Origin: Methanosphaera sp.
GTDB taxonomy: Archaea; Methanobacteriota; Methanobacteria; Methanobacteriales; Methanobacteriaceae
Reading direction: 5' to 3'
NCBI GenBank assembly: GCA_017430835.1
Contig: JAFRMD010000179.1
Location: 1-62,071 of the forward strand
DNA length: 62,071 nt
Below, piece after piece: positions 46,722 to 54,909 of the stretch. The notes beneath the pieces were generated by a model. That model made no database searches. It was not told the DNA's origin and saw only the letters and a program-made list of their open reading frames with translations. Both the position numbers and the translations under genes were made by a program. How positions within the stretch are numbered: position 1 is the stretch's first letter; each line of letters begins with the position of its first letter.

Positions 46722-46728
46722 GTAATAC
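46722..46728. promoter_or_regulatory. GTAATAC motif in the leader of operon 2
   Basis: A 7-base GTAATAC copy lies 20 bases from the palindrome at 46748, echoing the paired arrangement in the leader of operon 1. Confidence 0.3.
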
Positions 46729-46747
46729 ATAATTGATTATTCTTACT

Positions 46748-46766
46748 ATAAAAGTAATACTTTTAT
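46748..46766. promoter_or_regulatory. 19-bp perfect operator-like palindrome, operon 2 leader
   Basis: ATAAAAGTAATACTTTTAT is a perfect palindrome around a central A. It lies about 90 bases upstream of SBP 2, downstream of the TATA box, where a repressor would stop transcription. Confidence 0.6.
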
Positions 46767-46805
46767 TAATTTTAATATTAATAATAATGTTTAAGTCTTT
46801 ATATA

Positions 46806-46843
46806 TATTTAAATATTACTAATATTCTTAAAAGTATTACTTT
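46806..46843 (-). promoter_or_regulatory. Promoter block of operon 2: TATA box plus operator
   Basis: TATTTAAATATTACTAATA, seven bases, then AAGTATTACTT, with the same spacing as at 41456-41492. The palindrome extends to AAAGTATTACTTT (46831-46843). On the minus strand ATATTTAAATATATATAA is a strong TATA region, giving a leader of about 125 bases. Confidence 0.6.
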
Positions 46844-47495
46844 ATATCTAAAAAATTGGTGAAAAGTAATAACAAGAAAAATGCTTAAAAAATAAGTAAA
46901 ATTAGATAAATTCAATGATAATAATTAATTTTATAACAATTTAAACATCTATTTTAGTTATGTTATAGTAAAACAAGATAAAACTAAAAATATATTCTTA
47001 AAAAAAAATTGAAAAAGCGAGACAAAAAAATATATCATTTTTGTCTATCCTACTTTTTTAGAGGAAAAAAATAATATTTAGAACTATATTAAATAATCCT
47101 AATTTCCATTGCTTATTACAAATTCTATAAATACTTGAACACTAATAATTATTTAATCTTATGAAATGGGAGTTTTATTTCTGGTAGAATTATTGTGAAA
47201 AATAATATCATAATTTTTTGTTATTTATTATTACTTTCACAATTATTATTATGTTCACACTAGAATAAATACTTTTTCATTAAAAAGTATTACTTTTTAT
47301 TTTTTCAACATGCATCCGATAATACCAACATAAAAGCAACATATAAAGTTAGGTAAGCTAAAATTAATACACATTTATTTTTAAATAATTTCAAGAGTTA
47401 AAGAGGATATGATTTTAGTCTAACGTAAAATAAACAATATTTATAAAGACATTTAATCATAATAAAAATTAATTATTTATTACACTGGTGAAAGA
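46844..47495. other. Spacer between operon 2 and the cation-efflux gene
   Basis: This AT-rich region has no supported gene. It holds another AAAAGTAAT half motif near 46862 and a 19-bp palindrome at 47281-47299. The promoter of the downstream cation-efflux gene is likely the TATTTATAAAG stretch near 47439-47449. Confidence 0.45.
47281..47299. promoter_or_regulatory. 19-bp perfect operator-like palindrome upstream of the cation-efflux gene
   Basis: TAAAAAGTATTACTTTTTA is a perfect palindrome around a central T. An overlapping inverted pair, ATACTTTTT (47269-47277) with AAAAAGTAT (47282-47290), extends the symmetry. It lies about 200 bases upstream of the cation-efflux gene, further than usual, so control of that gene is uncertain. 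Confidence 0.5.
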
Positions 47496-48383
47496 ATGGA
47501 AAAATATTATAGTAATGTTAGAAGAGTTTTACTGGTGGTATTATTCTCTAATTTAATTTTAGGATTAGTAAAAGTTCTTTATGGTTATAATACAAAAGTA
47601 TTGAGTATTACTGCCGATGGTTACGATTCTTTATTGGATTCCTTGACAAATATTATTGGAATAATAGCAGTTTATATATCAGGTAAGCCTTCTGATCACA
47701 ATCATAGGTATGGTTATAGTAAAGTGGAAACATTTGCTTCACTTCTGATATCTGTAACTTTATTTATTGTTGCTTTTGAAATAATTACCTCTTCAATTGA
47801 TAGATTTTATAACAATATCATCCCAACAATCAATATATCAACATATTGTGTGCTTATAATTACCTTAATAATTACCATATTGATTTCTAGATATGAAAAG
47901 AAGATGGGTAAGGAATACAATAGTGATTTGTTAATATCTGATAGCGAACATATCAAAAGTGATGCTTTAGCAACTGCAGTAATAATTGTTAGCTTAATTC
48001 TCATCGAAAACGGATTAACAATACTTGATCCAATATTATCCTTAGGAATATCTTTATTGATAATTAAAACTGGTTACACAATCTTCCATTCCAATTTGCA
48101 TATATTGATGGACAAGAATATTATAGATTCAAATGAAATCAAAACTGAAATTGAAAAAATATATGGGGTTAATAATATTCATAACATTAGAACCAGAGGT
48201 ACCAAATCTTCAATTTATATAGACATGCATCTGGTAGTTGATAAAAATTTATCAGTAGAACAAGCATACAATATAGCAAATTCGTGTAAAAATACATTAT
48301 ATGCCAAATATCCGGAAACAAGAGATATTTTAATTCAGATTGAACCCAATAAAGGAATATATGATCAAATAAAATACCATTAA
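47496..48383 (+). CDS. Cation diffusion facilitator family transporter
   Basis: The 295-residue protein has about five or six membrane segments and the metal-site pair ITADGYDSLLDSLTN (D residues near 39-45) and SEHIKSDALATAVIIV (H-x-x-x-D). HNHRYGYSKVETFASL marks the cytoplasmic edge as in FieF/ZitB proteins. A CTD of about 80 residues follows. It exports divalent metal such as Zn, Fe, Co or Ni in exchange for protons. The SD is GGTGA. Its position beside two possible nickel-type importers suggests a metal-homeostasis neighbourhood, which is inferred. Confidence 0.9.
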   Translation: MEKYYSNVRRVLLVVLFSNLILGLVKVLYGYNTKVLSITADGYDSLLDSLTNIIGIIAVYISGKPSDHNHRYGYSKVETFASLLISVTLFIVAFEIITSSIDRFYNNIIPTINISTYCVLIITLIITILISRYEKKMGKEYNSDLLISDSEHIKSDALATAVIIVSLILIENGLTILDPILSLGISLLIIKTGYTIFHSNLHILMDKNIIDSNEIKTEIEKIYGVNNIHNIRTRGTKSSIYIDMHLVVDKNLSVEQAYNIANSCKNTLYAKYPETRDILIQIEPNKGIYDQIKYH

Positions 48384-49284
48384 AATATACTTGCAATAAT
48401 TATTTAAATAAACTTTCATTCAATCGTAATTTCCTGTTAATTTTTTAAATATTTATTTTTTAATTTTTTTAAATTTTTTAAAGTCTGTTAAATAAAAAAT
48501 AAATGTTTATTACTGATTTTTTTAAAATTAAAGATTTTATATTAAGATTTTTATTTATAATATATACAAAAACATTTAAATAACATTGTTAACTTATACT
48601 ATAGTGTGAAAGGAAAAAAAATAACAATAGTTATATCAAACTAAATAGATATTAAAAAAAGAAAAATAATAAGGAGGAATACAAAAAAGCCAAATAAGAC
48701 TCAAATAAATTCCTATTAAAAAAATTACCAATAAACACCCAACATATATACAATAATAAATTCTTCTACATATTATTGTCATATAATAATCACCCAAATA
48801 AGACTAGAAAAAACATGATTAAACACAGAGTTAGCCAATAAAAATACTCTATTATAAAAATACATAATATCGGTGTAATATTTTATAAAATATCCTATAT
48901 ACACCTAAACGAAAAATAAAATATTACATCAAACCTAACCTCCTACCTAAAACTAATTTTATAAAACATAATTACACAACATAATATCAATAGATTCTTT
49001 GTAAATTTTTATAAGGATAAACAGATATCCAACATAAGTAAAATTTAACAATACTTTCGATTATTGCAAAATTCACATTATTTCATATATTTAATTTTCT
49101 TTATGATTCAGAATTTCTGACAATAAATAAAAAATTTCAAAGATATATTTCAAGTGTAAAAGTAGAAGCGATTAAGAAAAACTATAGACAAAATCACAAA
49201 TAAACACTAATATCGAAAAATAGGTTTAAATGAATAAATCAAATTAAAAATTAAAAAAAATAAACTTAAGAGACATTATATCCT
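48384..49284. other. 900-base gene-free region with structured elements
   Basis: After T-rich DNA behind the cation-efflux gene, a promoter-like TTTAAATAA (about 48576) and an AAGGAGGAA SD-like word (48671-48679) appear with no reading frame after them, as in a decayed gene. CAAATAAGACT occurs twice (near 48690 and 48795). A hairpin-rich element is listed separately at 48872-48928. No gene is supported. Confidence 0.4.
48872..48928. ncRNA. Structured intergenic element with two alternative pairings
   Basis: GGTGTA (48872-48877) can pair with TACACC (48899-48904) around the 16-bp palindrome ATATTTTATAAAATAT. Alternatively, TGTAATATTTTAT (48874-48886) pairs perfectly with ATAAAATATTACA (48916-48928). 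The mutually exclusive pairings resemble an attenuator or a small RNA, but AT-rich DNA makes chance pairing easy. Confidence 0.25.
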
Positions 49285-49812
49285 TTATTTTATACTTTTC
49301 TCATTAATGATCTTTTCACCCAGTTTCTTAGATTCATCGCTTAATACGGCAAATATAATGTTGATTGAGTAATCAGAATTTTCATTGATAAAATCATTAC
49401 AAGCTTGAATTGCCATTTCCCATGCCTCTTTTTTCGGGTACCCATATATGCCTGATGAAATTAATGGAAAAGCAATTGAATGACAGTTATTTTCTTTTGC
49501 TAAAATCAATGATTGCATATATGCACTGTATAATAGTTCTGATTCCTTATTTTCTCCACCTTGCCAAATAGGACCAACTGCATGAATAATATATTTAGAT
49601 AACAGATTGAATCCTGGAGTAATTACGGCATTACCAGTTTCACAAGAACCAATATCCGAACAAGCATTGGTGAGTTCAACAGGTCCTGCTTTACGAAATA
49701 TTGCTCCACATACTCCACCACCCCTTAAAAGTTGGCTGTTTGCAGCATTAACAATTACATCAACATCTAAATTTGTAATATCACTTTGTTTAACCTCAAT
49801 AGTACTTTCCAT
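49285..49812 (-). CDS. Macro domain protein, ADP-ribose hydrolase-like
   Basis: The single 175-residue macro domain has the ADP-ribose-binding motif DVIVNAANSQLLRGGGVCGAIFRKAG (catalytic-loop GGGVCGAI) and FPLISSGIYGYPKKEAW. This fits the class that removes ADP-ribose from proteins or O-acetyl-ADP-ribose (MacroD/YmdB type). A GGTGAT SD precedes ATG 49812. It is minus-strand, about 60 bases after the TfoX-like gene in the same direction, so the two may be cotranscribed. Confidence 0.92.
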   Translation of the reverse strand: MESTIEVKQSDITNLDVDVIVNAANSQLLRGGGVCGAIFRKAGPVELTNACSDIGSCETGNAVITPGFNLLSKYIIHAVGPIWQGGENKESELLYSAYMQSLILAKENNCHSIAFPLISSGIYGYPKKEAWEMAIQACNDFINENSDYSINIIFAVLSDESKKLGEKIINEKSIK

Positions 49813-49873
49813 TTAAATCACCACATGTGTCAATAATCTTTTTTAAAATGAACAATTTTATTTATATCTGTAT

Positions 49874-50191
49874 TTATTTGTGTTTTTTCTTAGGAAGTGG
49901 AAGTTCTTTATACATTTTTTCGAATAGTTCCATTAGAAAATCCCTGTCTTCCACATCTTCAACAAGTATCATTTCTTTTGCACCCTCATAAGGAAGTTCC
50001 ATATCTGCATCAGGCATCATATTTTTGGCTGCTTTTACTGGTTTTACAAGAAAACGATCATCGTAAATGCCTCCAATAATCTTAACACGATAGTATATTA
50101 TGTATTCACCCATCATTGCTCGATAGGATATGTCATCCAAATCCGAAAGCTGCTCCACTATATACTCCAAATATTCCTTACTTGATGACAT
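49874..50191 (-). CDS. TfoX N-terminal domain protein
   Basis: The 105-residue protein matches the TfoX-N fold: YLEYIVEQLSDLDDISYRAM, MMGEYIIYYRVKIIGGIYDD, FLVKPVKAAKNMMPDADMEL, then a helical C-terminus ending in a KKKHK basic tail. Stand-alone TfoX-N proteins are common in bacteria and archaea, and their function is unclear outside competence control in Haemophilus. The SD is GGAGGAAG. It lies upstream of the macro-domain gene on the same strand. Confidence 0.85.
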   Translation of the reverse strand: MSSSKEYLEYIVEQLSDLDDISYRAMMGEYIIYYRVKIIGGIYDDRFLVKPVKAAKNMMPDADMELPYEGAKEMILVEDVEDRDFLMELFEKMYKELPLPKKKHK

Positions 50192-50377
50192 ATTATTCTT
50201 CCTCCATTTATGTTTAATTTAATTCTTAAATTGTTCATAGTATATCTTATTTAATGTGATTAAAAACTAGCATAGCAATATTTTTTTAAGTTATGTGAAA
50301 AATAGCATCAATAGTTAATATTGCTAATATATATAACATTTCAACTATAAAAAAATGGAATAGAAAAAGTTCATATT

Positions 50378-51199
50378 TTATTTATTTTGTATTTTAAAAA
50401 GTTTAGATTGATTATTATAGAATTTTTCCTTTTTATTATTTCCTATTTTAGCATAACCATCTTTAATCTCTTTAGCTTGATTATATATTGTTTTTGATTG
50501 TTTTTCTTCTTCATCTGAGGATATTGTATCATATACTGTTTCATTATATTCCTTTTCTTTAATGATTAAATCCTTTAGCATAGGAATTCTTTCATCATCA
50601 ATTTTTATTTTATTCAATGCTCTTTCTCTAACATCCAAATATTTAGCATGCATTGCAATATCAAGAAGTATTTCATCATCATCTATTTGATCTATTGCAC
50701 ACATACGTTTTACTTTATTATCATCATTACAAGCAATTGTTAATTTGGATTCATCATAATTGTCAAAGTCATCATTTAATCTTTCTATTGCTATTTTAAT
50801 AACATTTTCATCATAATTACTTTCAGAAATATCCAATAACATATTATCATTACTCATACGTTCAACAGCAGCTTCCACAACGTTTAAACCATATTGAGTG
50901 TCAATCGATTTGTCATAATAACTAGTTACTACTTCCAAGAGAGTTTCATCATCAGTTATTTGTTTTGCAGCTATTTCACGTATGTCTCCTATGTAATCTT
51001 TTGAATAGTTCGTATTTGATGAATCAAAAATAATATCTTTTAATAAGGTATTATCAGTTATTTGTTTTGCTGCAAGTTCCCTGACTTCAAAGATGTTTTT
51101 GTCATTTTTTGTTATTTCTGAAAGTCGCTGCTCATCGGTTAATGATTTAATCGTTTCTTTAATTAATTCAATTTTAATATGTTTTGATATTAATCCCAT
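50378..51199 (-). CDS. HEAT-like helical repeat protein
   Basis: The 273-residue protein is made of repeating helical units of the form AA-x-QITDD-x-LL: AAKQITDNTLLKDI, AAKQITDDETLLEVV, AVERMSNDNMLLDIS, AIERLNDDF, AIDQIDDDEILLDIA and ALNKIKIDDERIPMLK. These look like atypical HEAT/Armadillo-type repeats, which usually form protein-binding scaffolds. No catalytic domain, signal peptide or membrane segment is visible. The C-terminal 60 residues are charged. AAGGAATG precedes the ATG. No obvious partner is encoded beside it. Confidence 0.75.
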   Translation of the reverse strand: MGLISKHIKIELIKETIKSLTDEQRLSEITKNDKNIFEVRELAAKQITDNTLLKDIIFDSSNTNYSKDYIGDIREIAAKQITDDETLLEVVTSYYDKSIDTQYGLNVVEAAVERMSNDNMLLDISESNYDENVIKIAIERLNDDFDNYDESKLTIACNDDNKVKRMCAIDQIDDDEILLDIAMHAKYLDVRERALNKIKIDDERIPMLKDLIIKEKEYNETVYDTISSDEEEKQSKTIYNQAKEIKDGYAKIGNNKKEKFYNNQSKLFKIQNK

Positions 51200-51298
51200 T
51201 TTATCATTCCTTAATCAATGTTTTAAATTCTTATTACTATATACATATATCATCAATAACCTAAAAGTTTATGCTTAATAGTTTTCAATGAAAAATAA

Positions 51299-51315
51299 GA
51301 GGGTGTGCAACAACT
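51299..51315. repeat. Possible IS terminal motif, copy 1
   Basis: GAGGGTGTGCAACAACT resembles the word at 61932-61948 (15 of 17 identical), and both stand out as GC-rich in AT-rich spacers. No transposase gene is found here, so it may be a solo end left by deletion. What follows is a decayed antitoxin-like frame. Confidence 0.4.
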
Positions 51316-51362
51316 CTTGATTACTGACTAAATGATGTAATAAAACATCTTTTTATCATTAT

Positions 51363-51520
51363 AAAGAAAACAAAGAATTTTCAGATGAAGAAACCGAATT
51401 TTACAATAATGAAATAGATGATTTTGAAAATAGAAATTTAACTAATGTTTTGAAATAACATTAGAAGAATTGGATGAAAGAATAACATCATTGGAACAAG
51501 AGATTAAACATGACATATAA
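51363..51520 (+). pseudogene. Remnant of an antitoxin-like gene, frameshifted
   Basis: Two overlapping frames give FSDEETEFYNNEIDDFENRN and then ITLEELDERITSLEQEIKHD. Together they resemble the C-terminal half of a small archaeal antitoxin. A stop and frame change at about 51455-51460 separates them, and the N terminus is missing. It sits just before the VapBC pair and just after the possible IS end at 51299, so deletion by an IS is plausible. Confidence 0.45.
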
Positions 51521-51606
51521 ATTATAATATTTTGATTTTCCTAATTTTTATTTTCTATTAGTGAAGTTTATTTATTCTAATGACAAATATTATATTAGGT
51601 GATAGA

Positions 51607-51846
51607 ATGGTTATTTCAACTAACATATATAAAGGTTTTCAAACAGTTATTCCATCTGAAATAAGAAAGGAGTTGGATGTTAATGATACTGATATTGTAG
51701 ATTGGGTAGTTAATAAAAAAAATAAGAATGTTATTGTTTCTTTTAGAAAAAAATCTAGTTTACATGATTTATCTGGTATAGGTAAATTAGATAAGATTAC
51801 AAATGCTGTTGATTTAAAGCATAAATCTCAAAAGGGTCAGTTATGA
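51607..51846 (+). CDS. VapB-like antitoxin, SpoVT-AbrB domain
   Basis: The AbrB/MazE-type swapped hairpin is near the N terminus: VISTNIYKGFQTVIPSEIRK (residues 2-21), then ELDVNDTDIVDWVVNKKNKN. The frame opens at ATG 51580, but AGGTGAT before ATG 51607 is a good SD and homologs begin at the beta hairpin. About 80 residues remain, with a basic tail to bind the toxin. Its stop overlaps the next gene by four bases, the classic toxin-antitoxin arrangement. It should bind its own promoter. Confidence 0.87.
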   Translation: MVISTNIYKGFQTVIPSEIRKELDVNDTDIVDWVVNKKNKNVIVSFRKKSSLHDLSGIGKLDKITNAVDLKHKSQKGQL

Positions 51847-52280
51847 AGTTAATGTTAGATAGTTGTTATTTAGTAGGTTTAGTATTAGAAAATGATCAAT
51901 GGCATAAGTTTGCAGATTCTTTAAGTTATCAAGTGGAAAAACATGATACTTATATCACAAACATAATTCTTTCTGAAACAATAAACTCATTTCAATGCTT
52001 GGGTGGAAAACTTTGCAAAGAAATTTATGACATTATTTTAGAAACAAATACAATACTTAATGTTAATGATATGAAATTATATGATAAAGCTACAGAATTA
52101 TTATGTAAATATGATGCCAGTATTGGATATTCTGATTGTACAACAATTGAAATGATGAAAAAACATGACATAAAGTACATAGTATCTTATGATTCTGATT
52201 TTGATAAAAAAGAAAATATTATGAGAATATATAATTTTAAAGATAAAAATAACAATATTATTACCAATTTTCCATTTTAA
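51843..52280 (+). CDS. VapC-like toxin, PIN domain ribonuclease
   Basis: The PIN acidic residues are in place: LDSCYLVGL (D6) near the N terminus, ILSETINSF (E) in the middle, YSDCTTIEMM (D) and YIVSYDSDFDK (D) near the C terminus. The 145-residue length fits VapC. It would cut tRNA or rRNA with Mg2+ when not held by the AbrB-type antitoxin upstream (ATGA overlap). It is intact, unlike the decayed antitoxin-like genes on both sides. Confidence 0.88.
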   Translation: MKLMLDSCYLVGLVLENDQWHKFADSLSYQVEKHDTYITNIILSETINSFQCLGGKLCKEIYDIILETNTILNVNDMKLYDKATELLCKYDASIGYSDCTTIEMMKKHDIKYIVSYDSDFDKKENIMRIYNFKDKNNNIITNFPF

Positions 52281-52296
52281 TTATCTTTTTCTTGCA

Positions 52297-52607
52297 TTAA
52301 GAAATAAAGACAATTTCTTTATCATGATATTTACGGAATTTAGTAGCTTCTTCGTATTCATAGGGAGTACGTCATAGTTTAACCTATTTTTTTCAGTTCT
52401 TTATAAACATCTAATTTAATAGTTTCAGATAGTCTCCTTTTTCAATTTTTCTATTCTTTCGTTAAAAATTTTGTTTCTTCATCAATAAATTCTTCGTTTG
52501 ATTCGTCCATTAAATGTTGCATTATCTCATTATAGGTATCATTTTTTATTTCCTTTTAATCCTAACTGGTAATGGACACTATCACTTACTTTGAATGTTT
52601 TTGACAT
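52297..52607 (-). pseudogene. Decayed RHH antitoxin-like gene with several frameshifts
   Basis: A perfect GGAGG SD precedes ATG 52607. The frame reads MSKTFKVSDSVHYQLGLKGN, then shifts, and continues NDTYNEIMQHLMDESNEEF, IDEETKFLTKE, RIEKLKKE, ETIKLDVYKELKKIG and TPYEYEEATKFRKYHDKEIV in changing frames. The opening is the beta strand and start of a ribbon-helix-helix antitoxin of the archaeal type. The many small indels show long decay. Promoter-like TATA DNA lies upstream (about 52630-52660). Confidence 0.6.
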
Positions 52608-53082
52608 TAGACCACCTCCAATAATGGTTATACTTTATATATTATAATCATAGATATAAATTCCCATTTACAAATTTAATAGTATTTTTTTCTTCGCTAT
52701 ACTCCACTATAACGAAGGATAAAATCAAAAAAATTAAACCCCACTACCCTCAAGTACAAAAGCATAACACTATAATAAAACATTGCATTCCCTAAAGAAA
52801 AAACATAACAGTACAATAGAAACAAAGACATGAAAACAAGCAACATAAAATTCAAAGCAATAACAACAAAAAAAATTTAAAGTAGTATAAACATAGAAAA
52901 AAACAACGGGCGATATATATGTACCCATAATTTTTTACTCCTAAAACAAAATAAATATTATTAAAAATTCATCAAGATAATTTCCCTCCCAAAAAGAATA
53001 TCATAAAAATGATACTACAGAAAAAATTTCAAGATCAACTCATACTTAATATCCTTAAAATTTTTCAAAAAATAATAGAAGT
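52608..53082. other. Spacer with A-rich plus strand and a hairpin
   Basis: It holds the promoter of the decayed antitoxin. An imperfect hairpin at 52692-52717 pairs CTTCG...CGAAG around TATA/TATA, with one C-A mismatch. A T-poor plus-strand stretch from 52730 to 52910 has partial direct repeats (CATAACA...CATAACA near 52770 and 52805). No reading frame is convincing, so it may be worn remains of a gene. Confidence 0.35.
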
Positions 53083-53838
53083 CTACTTTTCTTGTAGCTC
53101 ATCATTTTTTTCATTTAATTTTTTGATTTCACAAATCAGCTCATCATTTTTTTCATTTAATTTTTTGATTTCACGAGCCATATCATCTATTTGTGACTGT
53201 AAATCATCTTTATGATCTTCATTGAGTTTGGATGTGTAAATTGATGACATTAGCGCGGTAATGGTGGCAAAGATTAAAATTCCACCAATCATTGTAACTA
53301 TTCCCAGAATCCTTCCCGGAATGCTTATTGGAACAACGTCCCCATATCCTGTGCTAGTCATGGAAACGATGATATACCATACTGCAGTTTGCATGTCATT
53401 TATTTGAGAATCAAAGATGCAGATTAATACTGTGACCATGAAAATGAAAATGATGGTTACGAAGATTATTCTGTCCAAATATGTTTGCTTTATAAATTTA
53501 ATTACTTTTTTCTCTCTGTTGCTTTGTACAATGAAGGACTTGATTAAATGAACAAGTTTGATTAATCTTAATGCTCTTAAGAAAATGAAATCAACTGGAA
53601 GCATCCCCAAAATGCTTATGGCGTTTTCCTTCATGTACTCTTTTTTGTCTTCGGAATGAATATAACTGTATATAAACTCTATCCACAGTAGGATACATAC
53701 ACCTAAATCAAAAGTCCTGACAAAAAACATTACAGATGAATTGCCTGGATAAAAGAGAATGTAGCCTAATAGGAAAAGGTCTACGATTGTTAAAATAATC
53801 AACAATATAATATAAGTGGAATGTGGGGGATTTTTCAT
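53083..53838 (-). CDS. Voltage-gated-like potassium channel with C-terminal coiled coil
   Basis: This six-segment channel has S4 basic residues in FIFLRALRLIKLVHLIKSF and the selectivity filter TSTGYGDVVPIS after a pore helix. The 251-residue length fits KvAP-type archaeal channels. After S6 comes a coiled coil with two 14-residue repeats (IKKLNEKNDELICE and IKKLNEKNDELQEK). Their 37 bp of DNA at 53096-53132 and 53138-53174 are identical. The repeat could mediate tetramerisation. Confidence 0.9.
   Translation of the reverse strand: MKNPPHSTYIILLIILTIVDLFLLGYILFYPGNSSVMFFVRTFDLGVCILLWIEFIYSYIHSEDKKEYMKENAISILGMLPVDFIFLRALRLIKLVHLIKSFIVQSNREKKVIKFIKQTYLDRIIFVTIIFIFMVTVLICIFDSQINDMQTAVWYIIVSMTSTGYGDVVPISIPGRILGIVTMIGGILIFATITALMSSIYTSKLNEDHKDDLQSQIDDMAREIKKLNEKNDELICEIKKLNEKNDELQEK
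53096..53174 (-). repeat. Tandem 42-bp repeat inside the channel gene
   Basis: Two copies with a 42-bp period share 37 identical bases. The period is 14 codons, two heptads, so a change of copy number would lengthen the C-terminal coiled coil without breaking its register or the reading frame. Confidence 0.75.
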
Positions 53839-54459
53839 AAAATTATATTTGAAAAATATTATATTTAAAATAAACTATCGACAGCATCAATCAGTTTCAA
53901 AACCACATCTTTTCAGAAATTTTCCGTGATATCCCTAGATTTGTTACAATATCCTTAAAGTATTCAGATTTTAAATATTTTTTAAGAGATAAACAGGAAC
54001 ATAATCTTAAATATGATTATTACTATATCAGATAGTATCAATTCATCAATTAATTTTTTTAACATCTTTTCTTACTTCAATATCCTTACTTTTATATTAT
54101 GGTGTTTTAAATCTTTCAAAGAATCCACTTATTCAACACTTTCCATCTTGTGTGATTTTTATAATATTAGCTTATCCGGATTTTCTTCTATTATGTGCCT
54201 GCATCAGATATAGTCTGATGCTTTTATTATTTAGATTAAATTTATTAAATTGAATATAACGGCAATATTCTCGATATTAAATAATTAATCCTATTTAATA
54301 ACGTGAATACACCGATTTAAAGTGGTGAAACAATGATAAGTTTATCCTAGAAATCCTCCCTCAATCAAAATTAGATATAATTTTCATACTTAATTGGATG
54401 TCATTAATTACTTTCACATTGAAAGCCATTCGTAAAAAGATTAAGAAAAAAAGTTAAGA
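53839..54459. other. Gene-free region with a terminator-like hairpin
   Basis: About 620 bases without a supported gene. The only open frame over 60 codons (54013-54213, plus) is low-complexity and has no SD. It ends inside the hairpin at 54201-54221. Confidence 0.4.
54201..54221 (+). terminator. Hairpin with T-rich tail
   Basis: GCATCAGA TATAG TCTGATGC forms an 8-bp perfect stem, followed by TTTTATTATTT. It has terminator form on the plus strand, but no gene is seen upstream on that strand, so it may serve an unannotated RNA or be a relic. Confidence 0.35.
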
Positions 54460-54909
54460 TTAATTTAAGGATCGAATAATTTCAGTTACAATATTGTCAT
54501 ATTCATCAAGAACATTATGTCCCTTAAGAACACTTACTGAAATCATATAGAATTTACCATTTTTCGTAAATTCACGTACGCTAACAGTTACATTGTCCTT
54601 TGTATAATTTTGTTGATTAATTTTTATGCCATCAATTTCATAATTTGCTTCACCAATAAGATTATATCCTAATTTTTGACGATAATACTTTAACGTTTCA
54701 TAATCTTCATGAGTGTCATTATGATATACTCTAATGGCGGTAGTGTCCTTTAGTAAAGCCACCTGGTCGCCTTCATTACTGTAAACACTAAATCCTTCAG
54801 GCAAGGTGAAGGAAGAACTATCAAAGTTAACATTTTCTGCATATATTCCCGTTATACTTACAAGAGCCAACATAAATAATAATATACAAAATATTGCCTT
54901 GGTTTTCAT
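54460..54909 (-). CDS. Small secreted protein, unknown
   Basis: A clear signal peptide (AIFCILLFMLALVSITGIYA, residues 5-24) leads a mature domain of about 125 residues with alternating polar and hydrophobic beta segments, such as LPEGFSVYSNEGDQVALLKD and VTVSVREFTKNGKFYMISVS. I do not recognise a family, though the layout resembles short PsbP/DUF-type exported domains. It has no anchor. It lies beside the adhesin-like locus, so a surface role is possible. Weak SD GGGG. Confidence 0.7.
   Translation of the reverse strand: MKTKAIFCILLFMLALVSITGIYAENVNFDSSSFTLPEGFSVYSNEGDQVALLKDTTAIRVYHNDTHEDYETLKYYRQKLGYNLIGEANYEIDGIKINQQNYTKDNVTVSVREFTKNGKFYMISVSVLKGHNVLDEYDNIVTEIIRSLN

Noticed and set aside
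47281..47299. The palindrome read as a terminator
   Set aside because: Although followed by T, it has the same core as the sites before the importer operons and no gene ends just before it, so a regulator site is more likely.
52692..52717. Hairpin in the spacer as a terminator
   Set aside because: The T tract precedes rather than follows it on the plus strand, and the minus strand continues with A, so it does not have terminator form.
54013..54213. 66-codon plus-strand frame
   Set aside because: Low-complexity, no SD, and it ends inside a hairpin. Coding potential is not supported.
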